Source of the DNA: an uncultured Eubacteriales bacterium
Lineage (GTDB): Bacteria > Bacillota > Clostridia > Oscillospirales > Acutalibacteraceae
Assembly (NCBI GenBank): GCA_934702115.1
Contig: CAKUYF010000012.1
Coordinates: forward strand, 1-14,895
Length of the DNA: 14,895 bases
Direction of reading: 5' to 3'
Position 1 is the first letter of the stretch, and every line of letters starts with the position of its first letter. The position numbers and the translations under genes are program-made. This document shows positions 7,941 to 14,692 of the stretch, piece by piece. The notes beneath the pieces were generated by a model. The model was given only the letters and a program-made list of their open reading frames with translations, had not been told where the DNA came from and made no database searches.

Positions 7941-8927
7941 TTAATGTTTGAAATTACTTTTTATTTTATTGTTTTCAGGCTGTTTAATAGGGTGGGGTAC
8001 GTCTATCGGGCTTTTTTGGTTTACAGGTTTAAAATCGTTGCTTACGAAATAATCGATAGATTTTTTAGCAGATGATATATTATCCATGAAACCTTTAAAA
8101 TTTGCTGATTTTGCGTGTAAGCAAAGTATATAATAATAACTTACTATTTTAGATTTTTGAGCATATACCCATACATGATTATTATATTCTTTATAAGTAT
8201 TTTCCATTTCGAAAAAATTTCTTATTACTCCGAGTGATCTTATAAAATCGTTTATTTTTGTAACATTTATAGAATGTAAGATACTTGATTCTCGGCTGCT
8301 ATAGTTATATAGTACCTTGCTTAGAAATACTATCTTTTTGGAATAATAAAACAGTTTTGGAGATATAGATATATCCTCAAAATACATATCATCAAATTTA
8401 ACGTTATGATTAAAGAAAAGTTCTCTTTTAGTCAGTTTATTCCAAACATAATAATGCATACTTATATCTAAAATAAGTTTTTTCAAAGCTTTAGTTTTAG
8501 GATAAACTCCCGGCAAAGAATGAATTGGTATATACACACTTATATCTTTTTCAGGATAATAAACATTAAAATTACAACATACCATATCTGCTTCATTTTT
8601 TTTTGCCGCTTCATATAAACATTCTAAAAAATTTGGTTCGATGTAATCATCGCTATCCATAAAAGCTATATATTCACCTTTAGAAACATTTAGAGCAGTA
8701 TTTCTTGCTACTGCCGGTCCACTGTTTTCTTGATTTATGAATACAAAGTTTTTATTTTTTTCGCAAAATTCCAATATGATGTTAAGACTATTATCTGTTG
8801 AACCGTCATTAATAATAATTGCTTCAAAATCCTTGAAAGTTTGATTTTGAACGGATTCAAGGGCTTTTCTTAAATATTTTTCCACATTGTAAACAGGGAT
8901 TATTAGACTGATAGTTGGATTTTTCAT
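7941..8927 (-). CDS. Family 2 glycosyltransferase
   Basis: A 328-residue GT-A fold glycosyltransferase that probably adds a sugar from a nucleotide-sugar donor to a surface glycan or glycolipid at the inner membrane face. The GT2 N-terminal region is clear: ISLIIPVYNVEKYL at 6-19, NDGSTDNS from 40, NSGPAVARN at about 68-76, and the metal/nucleotide motif MDSDDYIEP starting at 90. The C-terminal 200 residues are more variable and end in a Pro/Lys/Asn-rich tail; no transmembrane helix is obvious. ATG at 8927 has a good AAGGAG site and begins 25 bases after the stop of the upstream flippase-like gene, so they are probably co-transcribed. The sugar and acceptor cannot be read from the sequence. 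Confidence 0.92.
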   Translation of the reverse strand: MKNPTISLIIPVYNVEKYLRKALESVQNQTFKDFEAIIINDGSTDNSLNIILEFCEKNKNFVFINQENSGPAVARNTALNVSKGEYIAFMDSDDYIEPNFLECLYEAAKKNEADMVCCNFNVYYPEKDISVYIPIHSLPGVYPKTKALKKLILDISMHYYVWNKLTKRELFFNHNVKFDDMYFEDISISPKLFYYSKKIVFLSKVLYNYSSRESSILHSINVTKINDFIRSLGVIRNFFEMENTYKEYNNHVWVYAQKSKIVSYYYILCLHAKSANFKGFMDNISSAKKSIDYFVSNDFKPVNQKSPIDVPHPIKQPENNKIKSNFKH

Positions 8928-8952
8928 TTTAAACTTCTCCTTAGAATTTTAA

Positions 8953-9984
8953 TTAAATCTTCTCAGAGCTATCCGAAATTTTACTTATGTTAGAAAAAGG
9001 TGCAAAAATTATGATATTTAAGAAATAAGTTATAATTCTCCAAATAAGTATAGCAGATTTTATAGTGTTTTCCGTAAAAAACAGTGAAAAAAATACATAA
9101 AAACTTCCTTCTGCCGCTCCTGAGCCTCCAGGAAGAGGGACAAATGAAGAAACCATTGTAACGAATGCTTGACCGGTTATCATATCAAAAACACTTGCGC
9201 CTAAAAAGTTGAAGGATCTGTAAATCATATATGGAATTAAAAATATTAAAGTGAGTTGAAGAGTAGTGAGTGAAAACGTAGTCAAAAGTAATTTTTTATT
9301 CTTGTATAATTTAGAATTACTTTCATGAAAATATTCAAGTTGCTGTTCTACTTTTTTTATTTTTTCCGGAGGATTTTTAATAATTTTTATTTTTGAAAGA
9401 AAATTAAAGAAAAACTTTATTATTTTATCAGTTAGTTGTTTATTTACAGAAAACATAAATATAAAAATTACTACAATAGCGTGAGAAATAAATCCGAAAG
9501 CGGCAAGGCTAAGCATCCATCCTTTTAGATCGCCCCTAAACAAATCTAAGTTACAAAGCATAACTATAAGACTATAGAAGGTGATTGTTGTTTGATAGAC
9601 TAGAAATTTTTGAATAAGACAGGAAGTTGATACTCCTGTATCTAATTTTTGTTTGGACATACAGTATAGTTGCATAGGTTGTCCACCTACTGCACCCGGA
9701 GTAATAACACTGAAAAATTGTCCTACTGCAGTAGTTTTCAAAGACTGTCGGAAAGTATAATTTTTATTGTAATTATGTGTAAGCTTATAAAGTATATAAG
9801 CGTCTATAGCTACATTTGAAAATTGGCATAAAACTCCTGCGGCAAGCCACCATTTATTAAAATTAGTTGCGTTTTCTATAAGATCCATAAGGCCGTTTTC
9901 TGACATAAAAAAGTAAATTATAAATCCTATAGGAATTAACAATAAGAAAGCAGTAAAAATTGATTTATTATCCCACTTTTTCAT
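8953..9984 (-). CDS. Flippase-like integral membrane protein (MprF/AglD transmembrane domain family), paralogue 2
   Basis: A 343-residue polytopic membrane protein, paralogous to the one at 6811-7896. Matching landmarks are GQFFSVITPGAVGGQP at about 88-103, KFLVYQTT at about 126-133, VPLPGGSGAAEGSF at 282-295 and WRIITYFLN near 325. Like its paralogue it is a stand-alone flippase domain lacking the soluble aminoacyl-tRNA-dependent transferase of MprF. It is the first gene of the - strand unit, with GGAGG 10 bases before ATG and an extended -10 promoter upstream. The pairing with a GT2 gene suggests the unit builds and flips a membrane-anchored glycan. A lipid II- or phospholipid-related role is also possible. 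Confidence 0.9.
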   Translation of the reverse strand: MKKWDNKSIFTAFLLLIPIGFIIYFFMSENGLMDLIENATNFNKWWLAAGVLCQFSNVAIDAYILYKLTHNYNKNYTFRQSLKTTAVGQFFSVITPGAVGGQPMQLYCMSKQKLDTGVSTSCLIQKFLVYQTTITFYSLIVMLCNLDLFRGDLKGWMLSLAAFGFISHAIVVIFIFMFSVNKQLTDKIIKFFFNFLSKIKIIKNPPEKIKKVEQQLEYFHESNSKLYKNKKLLLTTFSLTTLQLTLIFLIPYMIYRSFNFLGASVFDMITGQAFVTMVSSFVPLPGGSGAAEGSFYVFFSLFFTENTIKSAILIWRIITYFLNIIIFAPFSNISKISDSSEKI

Positions 9985-10245
9985 TTTAATATTCCTCCAC
10001 TTAAAAGTCGCTTCTGAGTTACGTGAGTTAAAGGTTCTTAAATATTTACCGGTTATTTTACATTATAACATACAATGGCTATAAATTATGTTAATTTATA
10101 ATATACACTTTATTATCACTGGACAATCCGCTTGGAATATTATATCCAATATAAAAGGATTTACTGCAAATCAGTGGTTAATAATAAAACTATAGTACGT
10201 TTTTATGTAAATCACAGATAAAATTTTCAGAGGGGTGAGTAATGA
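9985..10245. other. Divergent intergenic region between flippase-like gene and murA copy 2
   Basis: This 261-base region holds outward-facing control signals. The - strand has a TGnTATAAT promoter (10062-10070). For the + strand only weak candidates are visible, such as TGGACA at 10120-10125 followed by TATATC at 10141-10146 with short 15-base spacing, near a TTGGA/TCCAA inverted repeat at 10133-10150. The Shine-Dalgarno AGGGGTGA (about 10231-10238) serves murA copy 2. I see no small gene or riboswitch. Confidence 0.45.
10062..10070 (-). promoter_or_regulatory. Extended -10 promoter of the flippase/glycosyltransferase unit
   Basis: On the - strand the sequence reads TGTTATAAT, a full TGnTATAAT extended -10 element, about 75 bases upstream of the first ATG. 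No good -35 hexamer is present at normal spacing, which is common for extended -10 promoters. Confidence 0.6.
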
Positions 10246-11502
10246 GTGGCAGAGTTATTAATTGAAGGTTCACGACGCTTAGAAGGTGAAATAAAAGTAC
10301 AAGGTGCAAAAAATAGTGTACTTCCCATTTTAGCTTCTTCTATAATTTGTAAGGATGAATGTATAATACACAATTGCCCCCACATTTCTGATGTGAAAGC
10401 AACAATTAAAATACTGAATTATTTAGGATGTAAAACTACATTTGAGGGTAACACTTTAATTGTAAATTCTAAGGATATTTCAAAAAATAATATACCTGAT
10501 TTCTTGATGAGAGAGATGAGATCGTCTATAATATTTTTAGGCTCATTAATTTCAGTTATGGGATCTGCGAAATTATGTTTTCCCGGAGGATGTGAGCTTG
10601 GGCCTAGACCTATTGACCTACATTTAGACGGATTAAGACAAATGGGACTTTTAGTGAATGAAGGTCATGGGGTAATGGAGTGCGAAACTCCAACGCGACT
10701 TAGGGGATGTAATATTACGCTATCTTTTCCTAGTGTGGGAGCAACAGAAAATTTACTTTTAGCTGCAGTTTTGGCTAAAGGAAGGACTGTAATAACTAAT
10801 GCGGCTAAAGAGCCTGAAATAATTGATTTAGCCAACTTTTTAAATAAATGTGGTGCAAAAATAAAATGCTGTGGAGATAGTACGATAATAGTTGAAGGAG
10901 TAGACCGTCTCCATGGAGCGGAGCATGTTGTTATTCCGGATAGAATTGCTACAATTACTTATATGGCTGCAGGTGCTACAAATGCAGGCAAGTTGATTTT
11001 AAAAAATATTTCTAAGGATCATATAAGTTCTGCCGTACCTATTTTTGAGGAGGCAGGATGTATCATAAAGTTTTTGAGTGATGACAGCTTGAAAATGGAA
11101 GCACCTTCAAGACTGTACGCCAATCGTCTTATTCGCACTATGCCTTATCCGGGATTTCCTACAGATGCGCAAGCACCCATAATGGCAATGAATACAGTTT
11201 CAGATGGCACTAGTATGTTTATTGAAAATATATTTTCAAATAGATATAAACACGTAGATGAGCTTTTAAGGTTGGGAGCAGATATAAAAGTAGAAGGGAA
11301 GGTAGCAATTGTAGACGGTGTACGAAGACTTTCCGGTGCAAAAGTGAAAGCGATGGATTTGCGCGGTGCAGCGGCATTAGTAGTGGCAGGACTTAGTGCA
11401 GAAGGAAAAACTTCAATAACAGGAGTTAACTATTTAGACAGAGGATATGAAAATATAGAGACGGTTTTAGGTAATGTGGGAGCAAGTATAAAAAGAATTT
11501 AA
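10246..11502 (+). CDS. murA: UDP-N-acetylglucosamine 1-carboxyvinyltransferase, copy 2
   Basis: A second complete PEP-dependent enolpyruvyl transferase of 418 residues, acting at the first peptidoglycan step. K22 (AKNS), catalytic C116 in FPGGCELGPRPID, D307 (GFPTD), D371 and R373 (MDLRG) and R399 (DRGYEN) are all in place, so the protein should be active. The start is GTG at 10246, about 8 bases after AGGGGTGA. An ATG at 10242 is in another frame and closes after seven codons. ftsQ begins 12 bases after the stop, the typical murA-ftsQ arrangement of the clostridial division and cell-wall cluster, so this may be the housekeeping copy and 3978-5258 the accessory one. That ranking is inference. 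Confidence 0.96.
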   Translation: MAELLIEGSRRLEGEIKVQGAKNSVLPILASSIICKDECIIHNCPHISDVKATIKILNYLGCKTTFEGNTLIVNSKDISKNNIPDFLMREMRSSIIFLGSLISVMGSAKLCFPGGCELGPRPIDLHLDGLRQMGLLVNEGHGVMECETPTRLRGCNITLSFPSVGATENLLLAAVLAKGRTVITNAAKEPEIIDLANFLNKCGAKIKCCGDSTIIVEGVDRLHGAEHVVIPDRIATITYMAAGATNAGKLILKNISKDHISSAVPIFEEAGCIIKFLSDDSLKMEAPSRLYANRLIRTMPYPGFPTDAQAPIMAMNTVSDGTSMFIENIFSNRYKHVDELLRLGADIKVEGKVAIVDGVRRLSGAKVKAMDLRGAAALVVAGLSAEGKTSITGVNYLDRGYENIETVLGNVGASIKRI

Positions 11503-11514
11503 AGGATTTTAATA

Positions 11515-12342
11515 ATGAAAAAAGAGTTAAGAATAAATTCCGAAAATCGGAGGGTGTCGAGAATTAGAGACAACAAAATGAAAAAAGCAAGGTTACGAAA
11601 ACATAAAAGAAAAGTGTTTTTAAACAGACTAATTCTAATATGTTTATTTTTAGTGTTTTTAACAGTGGTAACTGTAGGTATCATTTTTGGTTTAAATACT
11701 ATTTTTTGCGTCAAAGAAATATATGCTAAAAGTAATTTAAAATATGACAGTCAAAGCATAATTTATGCTTCGGGAATAAAAGTTGGAGACAATTTATGCT
11801 TTTTAAATTCAAAAGAGACAGAAAAAAGAATATATCAATCTTTACCTTACATAAAAAAAGTGGAAATAAAAAAATCATTTCCTGATAAAGTTAGCATTGA
11901 AGTAGAGCTTACCGAACCAAGCTGGACGTTAGTTTCTGACGGGAAATATTTTTTAATAGGTGAAAATAATAAACTTCTTGAAGAACGCTCTGAAGGCATT
12001 TCTGAACTTATAAGTATTTTAGGGTTAAAGTTTTCGGTTTCTTCGGAAGGAGAAATTATCTATGAAGATAATAGCTTAAAAGACAAAATTGAGTTAATAA
12101 AGAAAATTTTTAAAGAAAAGGGTTTGATTTTAATAAAGAGTATAGATGTTTGCGATAGTAATAACATTGTAGCTAATTATGATAATAGAATATACATACA
12201 TTTTGGAAATGAAGAAGATATAGATTATAAAGCATTGACTGCAGCTGAAATAATATTAAATAAAATAGGTTCTGCGGAGAAAGGAATTTTAGATCTTAAA
12301 ACTGTAAAAAAAGACAATCGTTCTTATTTTATTCCGGAATAA
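11515..12342 (+). CDS. ftsQ: Cell division protein FtsQ/DivIB
   Basis: A bitopic divisome protein that links FtsL/FtsB-type partners and septal wall synthases. The 275 residues show the expected order: a short, very basic cytoplasmic tail (residues 1-37), one transmembrane helix at about 38-60, then an extracytoplasmic POTRA domain at about 63-133 (CVKEIYAKSN, GIKVGDNL, LPYIKKVEIKKSFPDKVSIEV, ELTEPSW). A beta-type FtsQ/DivIB domain follows to the C terminus. ATG at 11515 is preceded by AAAGGA about 8 bases upstream and lies 12 bases after the murA copy 2 stop, so the two are co-transcribed. Other division genes are not next to it; the - strand gene at 12447-12842 interrupts here. Confidence 0.94.
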   Translation: MKKELRINSENRRVSRIRDNKMKKARLRKHKRKVFLNRLILICLFLVFLTVVTVGIIFGLNTIFCVKEIYAKSNLKYDSQSIIYASGIKVGDNLCFLNSKETEKRIYQSLPYIKKVEIKKSFPDKVSIEVELTEPSWTLVSDGKYFLIGENNKLLEERSEGISELISILGLKFSVSSEGEIIYEDNSLKDKIELIKKIFKEKGLILIKSIDVCDSNNIVANYDNRIYIHFGNEEDIDYKALTAAEIILNKIGSAEKGILDLKTVKKDNRSYFIPE

Positions 12343-12349
12343 ATGTTTA

Positions 12350-12377
12350 AAAAAAATCGCCAATTTATTTGGCGATT
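12350..12377 (-). terminator. Intrinsic terminator of the 131-residue orphan gene
   Basis: A perfect 9-bp stem AATCGCCAA / TTGGCGATT (12355-12363 with 12369-12377) with a 5-base loop is followed on the - strand by a run of eight or nine T, a textbook terminator about 70 bases after the gene at 12447-12842. On the + strand the stem is followed by ATTAAAAATT rather than a T run, so it would end ftsQ transcription less efficiently. Confidence 0.85.
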
Positions 12378-12446
12378 AAAAATTAATTGATAAATCTCGA
12401 ATTAAGATGTTTATTATTTATTTACAATACTGTATAATTTAGCATC

Positions 12447-12842
12447 TTACTGAAGTCGACCATTGCCATATATTTGTTCTAGGTTTCGAACAACCTTTCT
12501 AGGTGAAAATTGTCTTCCAAGGGACCAGCTTGTAACGTCGTTGAATGAGCCTAGTAAGGCATAATTGTTACCTTCTTCATTATCCACATATACATTTATT
12601 GTAGTGTTTGGTATTACATTATTTGCAAACAGTTTTGCAAGCTTATCTTTTTTAACTATATAAGTAAGAACCGTACACCCACCTATTCTTTGCATAGCTA
12701 AATTAGTCATTTTTAATTTCAAGTTGGTTATTTCCATTAAAAGAGCATTTTGAAATTTTGGGCATTTTAGGTAACATTCTGTTTCATTTTCTGGAATTTT
12801 TTCTAAAATAACATTTACAGTTGCTGTAGTTGGTAGTGACAT
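12447..12842 (-). CDS. Unrecognised 131-residue protein with its own promoter
   Basis: I do not recognise this family. It is a small soluble-looking protein with no signal peptide or transmembrane helix. Residues 6-15 and about 78-99 look like beta strands (TATVNVILEK; TINVYVDNEE, YALLGSFNDV), with a likely amphipathic central part. It has three cysteines, C23, C27 (CYLKC) and C56 (GGC), and an R/N/Q-rich tail (SPRKVVRNLEQIYGN). It is certainly a gene: ATG at 12842 has AGGAGGAG (12849-12856) at ideal spacing, a TTGACA-17-TTTAAT promoter lies upstream, and a strong terminator follows. It stands alone, convergent with ftsQ and divergent from the PLP-enzyme gene. It could be a regulator, a spore or stress protein, or a phage-derived domestication; nothing visible decides among these. 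Confidence 0.8.
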   Translation of the reverse strand: MSLPTTATVNVILEKIPENETECYLKCPKFQNALLMEITNLKLKMTNLAMQRIGGCTVLTYIVKKDKLAKLFANNVIPNTTINVYVDNEEGNNYALLGSFNDVTSWSLGRQFSPRKVVRNLEQIYGNGRLQ

Positions 12843-12859
12843 TTTTTACTCCTCCTATA

Positions 12860-12876
12860 TCAAATAAATTATTTGA
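12860..12876. repeat. Perfect palindrome in the leader of the 131-residue orphan
   Basis: TCAAATAA-A-TTATTTGA is a perfect 8-bp inverted repeat. It lies between the promoter and the Shine-Dalgarno of the - strand gene, 3 bases upstream of the latter. It could be an operator or an RNA hairpin controlling access to the ribosome-binding site. Confidence 0.6.
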
Positions 12877-12893
12877 GATCAACTCTCTGTACT

Positions 12894-12922
12894 ATTAAAA
12901 CATATTAATTTAGTTTTGTCAA
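12894..12922 (-). promoter_or_regulatory. Sigma-A-type promoter of the 131-residue orphan
   Basis: On the - strand TTGACA (12917-12922) is followed after 17 bases by TTTAAT (12894-12899), a full -35 and a 5/6 -10. The predicted start of transcription is near 12887, giving a leader of about 45 bases that contains the palindrome at 12860-12876. Confidence 0.82.
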
Positions 12923-12952
12923 TACTTTTTATGAATAATATCCATTTAAATT

Positions 12953-12963
12953 ATCTCAAATAA
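12953..12963. repeat. Distal inverted copy of the TCAAATAA operator-like motif
   Basis: ATCTCAAATAA here is the exact reverse complement of TTATTTGAGAT at 12869-12879, so the pair brackets the - strand promoter at 12894-12922. The distal copy also lies just upstream of the possible + strand promoter of the PLP-enzyme gene. This arrangement suggests a shared regulator-binding site, but in such AT-rich DNA an 11-base match can arise by chance. Confidence 0.45.
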
Positions 12964-12990
12964 ATTTTGTTGTTTTTTGATTTATTATTA

Positions 12991-12999
12991 TGGTTTAAT
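12991..12999 (+). promoter_or_regulatory. Possible extended -10 promoter of the ynbB-like gene
   Basis: TGGTTTAAT fits TGnTATAAT in all but one base and lies about 40 bases before the proposed ATT start. The -35 region is a T-rich run with no good hexamer, so this is tentative. Confidence 0.4.
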
Positions 13000-13027
13000 A
13001 AAGCATGAGATTTTAGTTTAAAGAAAA

Positions 13028-13031
13028 GAGG
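13028..13031 (+). promoter_or_regulatory. Ribosome-binding site that places the ynbB-like start at ATT
   Basis: GAGG, within AAAAGAGG, ends 8 bases before ATT at 13040. No ATG, GTG, TTG or CTG occurs in frame between the upstream stop (13019-13021) and GTG 13082. That GTG is 50 bases downstream of this site, too far to use it. Confidence 0.6.
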
Positions 13032-13039
13032 TTTTTAAA

Positions 13040-14293
13040 ATTTTTAAATTTGATAAAAGAATAGAAGAATTATCCAGAAAAGTGTTGGAATTATGCAGTA
13101 AAAAATTTGAAGAGATAGAGAAAATAGAGGAATTTAATTCTCAGAAAGTTCTTAAAGCTTTTATTGAAAGTAACGTAAGCGAGAGCCATTTTGTTCCTAC
13201 TACAGGATATGGTTATAATGATAGAGGTCGCGAAAAGTTAGATGAAGTTTATTCGAGAATTTTTAGAACTGAAGATGCATTAGTAAGATATAGCTTTGCA
13301 AGTGGGACTCATGCTTTAAGTACTGCACTTTTCGGAATTTTACGACCAGGCGACAAAGTTTTAAGTGTAACCGGTAAGCCTTATGACACCATGAAAGATG
13401 TGATTGGTGATTCACAAAGAGATATAGGATCTTTAAAAAACTTTGGTGTAGATTTTGAGTACATAGATTTTGAATTTGAAAGCAAAGAGTATTTTGAAAT
13501 AATAAAAAGTAAGCTTAAAAATAAATTTAAAGCAGTTTATATTCAAAGATCAAGAGGATACTCTTTAAGACGGTCCTTATCTGCTGAAGATATAGGAAAG
13601 CTGATTGAATCAGTCAAAAAAATAAATCCTGAAGTTATAACGATAGTGGATAATTGTTACGGTGAATTTGTTGAGGTCAAAGAGCCTTCGGAATATGGAG
13701 CAGACTTAATTGTAGGTTCTCTTATTAAGAATCCGGGAGGTGGGATTTCACTTTCCGGAGGGTATATTGCAGGGAAAAAACATCTTATTGAACTTTGTGC
13801 AAACAGGTTTACTGCTCCGGGTATCGGGAAAGAAATAGGGGCGAGTGTTGCAGGGCACAGAGATTTATTTATGGGAATATATAATGCTCCTCAAGCCGTT
13901 TCAAATGCTTTAAAGACAGCCACTTTTGCGTCTGCATTATTTGAAATTTTAGGTTATGAAGTTTCTCCTAAATATACGGATAAGAGATGCGATATTGTAC
14001 AGTCTATAACACTTAAAGAACCTAGTTCATTAATAGAATTTTGCCGTGGTATTCAAGAGAAATCTCCTATAGACTCTTTTGTAACGCCAGAGCCTTGGGA
14101 TATGCCCGGTTATGAGGACAAAGTAATAATGGCAGCAGGGAATTTTATATCCGGTTCTTCAATAGAGCTTTCTGCTGACGGCCCTTTGCGTGATCCTTAC
14201 GTAGTATGGATGCAAGGAGGAACATGTTTTTATACTTCTAAAATCGGGATAATGAATGCTGCACAGAAGGTAGTTAATACTAAAGATAAATAA
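13040..14293 (+). CDS. PLP-dependent methionine gamma-lyase family protein (YnbB / 'aluminium resistance' family), apparent ATT start
   Basis: A fold-type I PLP enzyme of the YnbB family, annotated in databases as methionine gamma-lyase family or aluminium resistance protein; the true substrate is not settled. Signatures are VSESHFVPTTGYGYNDRGR, FASGTHALS (cofactor phosphate-binding region), IVDNCYGEF with the PLP-ring aspartate, and GSLIKNPGGG with the Schiff-base lysine (K230 counting from 13040). GTG at 13082 would give 403 residues. The frame is open back to a stop at 13019-13021 and the extra residues FKFDKRIEELSRK extend the expected N-terminal helix, giving 417 residues from ATT 13040, 8 bases after GAGG. 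ATA at 13061 is a poorer alternative. It is followed after 91 bases by yabP, with no terminator between. Confidence 0.9.
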   Translation: MFKFDKRIEELSRKVLELCSKKFEEIEKIEEFNSQKVLKAFIESNVSESHFVPTTGYGYNDRGREKLDEVYSRIFRTEDALVRYSFASGTHALSTALFGILRPGDKVLSVTGKPYDTMKDVIGDSQRDIGSLKNFGVDFEYIDFEFESKEYFEIIKSKLKNKFKAVYIQRSRGYSLRRSLSAEDIGKLIESVKKINPEVITIVDNCYGEFVEVKEPSEYGADLIVGSLIKNPGGGISLSGGYIAGKKHLIELCANRFTAPGIGKEIGASVAGHRDLFMGIYNAPQAVSNALKTATFASALFEILGYEVSPKYTDKRCDIVQSITLKEPSSLIEFCRGIQEKSPIDSFVTPEPWDMPGYEDKVIMAAGNFISGSSIELSADGPLRDPYVVWMQGGTCFYTSKIGIMNAAQKVVNTKDK

Positions 14294-14370
14294 TACATAG
14301 TACTATTTTGCTTTGTTTGCATCATAAATATTTCTTAAACTGTCTATAAATAGCAGTGGTCTTAATCTTT

Positions 14371-14375
14371 GGAGG
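14371..14375 (+). promoter_or_regulatory. Ribosome-binding site that sets the yabP start
   Basis: GGAGG ends immediately before an in-frame TTG at 14376, too close for initiation. The next in-frame TTG at 14385 is 9 bases away, which is ideal, so the start is 14385. Confidence 0.75.
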
Positions 14376-14384
14376 TTGATAGAT

Positions 14385-14681
14385 TTGAATGGAATAAAAG
14401 AAAGCAATCAAAAAAGCGTAAAATGTGCTCATAATTTAACACTTGAAAATCGGAAAACACTTATTATAAGTGGAGTAACAGATGTAGGCAATTTTGATGA
14501 TAAGTCTATAACAGCTTCAACAGATGTGGGAGAGCTTGCTATTAAAGGGGAAAACTTGAATATAAAAAAATTGAGTTTGGAGTTAGGTGATTTGGAAGTA
14601 GAAGGGAAAGTCAGCTCTTTAAGTTATACAAATAAAAACTTTGGGGCATCTCAAGGATTTTTCTCTAAATTATTTAAGTAG
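14385..14681 (+). CDS. yabP: Sporulation protein YabP
   Basis: A small soluble protein needed for spore formation, acting with YabQ at the forespore/mother-cell boundary, where it takes part in cortex assembly. The family features are clear: HNLTLENRKTLIISGVTDVGNF near the start, then alternating beta strands (VGELAIKGENL, LSLELGDLEVEGKVSSLSY), and the conserved C-terminal signature GFFSKLFK. From TTG 14385 it has 98 residues, close to the usual length of about 100. The TTG at 14376 abuts the Shine-Dalgarno and is rejected. The stop TAG at 14679-14681 overlaps the AGGTG site of yabQ, so the two genes are translationally coupled. In Bacillus this pair is under the mother-cell sigma factor SigE. 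I could not find a convincing SigE promoter in the 91 bases upstream. Confidence 0.93.
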   Translation: MNGIKESNQKSVKCAHNLTLENRKTLIISGVTDVGNFDDKSITASTDVGELAIKGENLNIKKLSLELGDLEVEGKVSSLSYTNKNFGASQGFFSKLFK

Positions 14682-14692
14682 GTGAAAGGCGT

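Noticed and set aside
6811..9984. The two flippase-like genes as a recent tandem duplication or repeat
   Set aside because: Only family signature motifs match; the proteins differ widely elsewhere and the DNA shows no long identical stretch, so this is old paralogy.
8953..9984. Annotation as full MprF lysylphosphatidylglycerol synthase
   Set aside because: Neither paralogue has the C-terminal aminoacyl-transferase domain; only the membrane flippase part is present.
10162..10174. ACTG-CAAAT-CAGT hairpin upstream of murA copy 2
   Set aside because: A 4-bp stem without a T run or conserved partner is expected by chance.
11499..11714. 71-codon - strand frame over the murA/ftsQ junction
   Set aside because: It is opposite the start, basic tail and transmembrane helix of ftsQ and has no support of its own.
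14294..14375. Possible SigE promoter before yabP (AAATATT and a TATAAAT-like -10)
   Set aside because: The spacing of about 11-12 bases is too short and the -10 matches CATACAAT poorly, so I do not call it.
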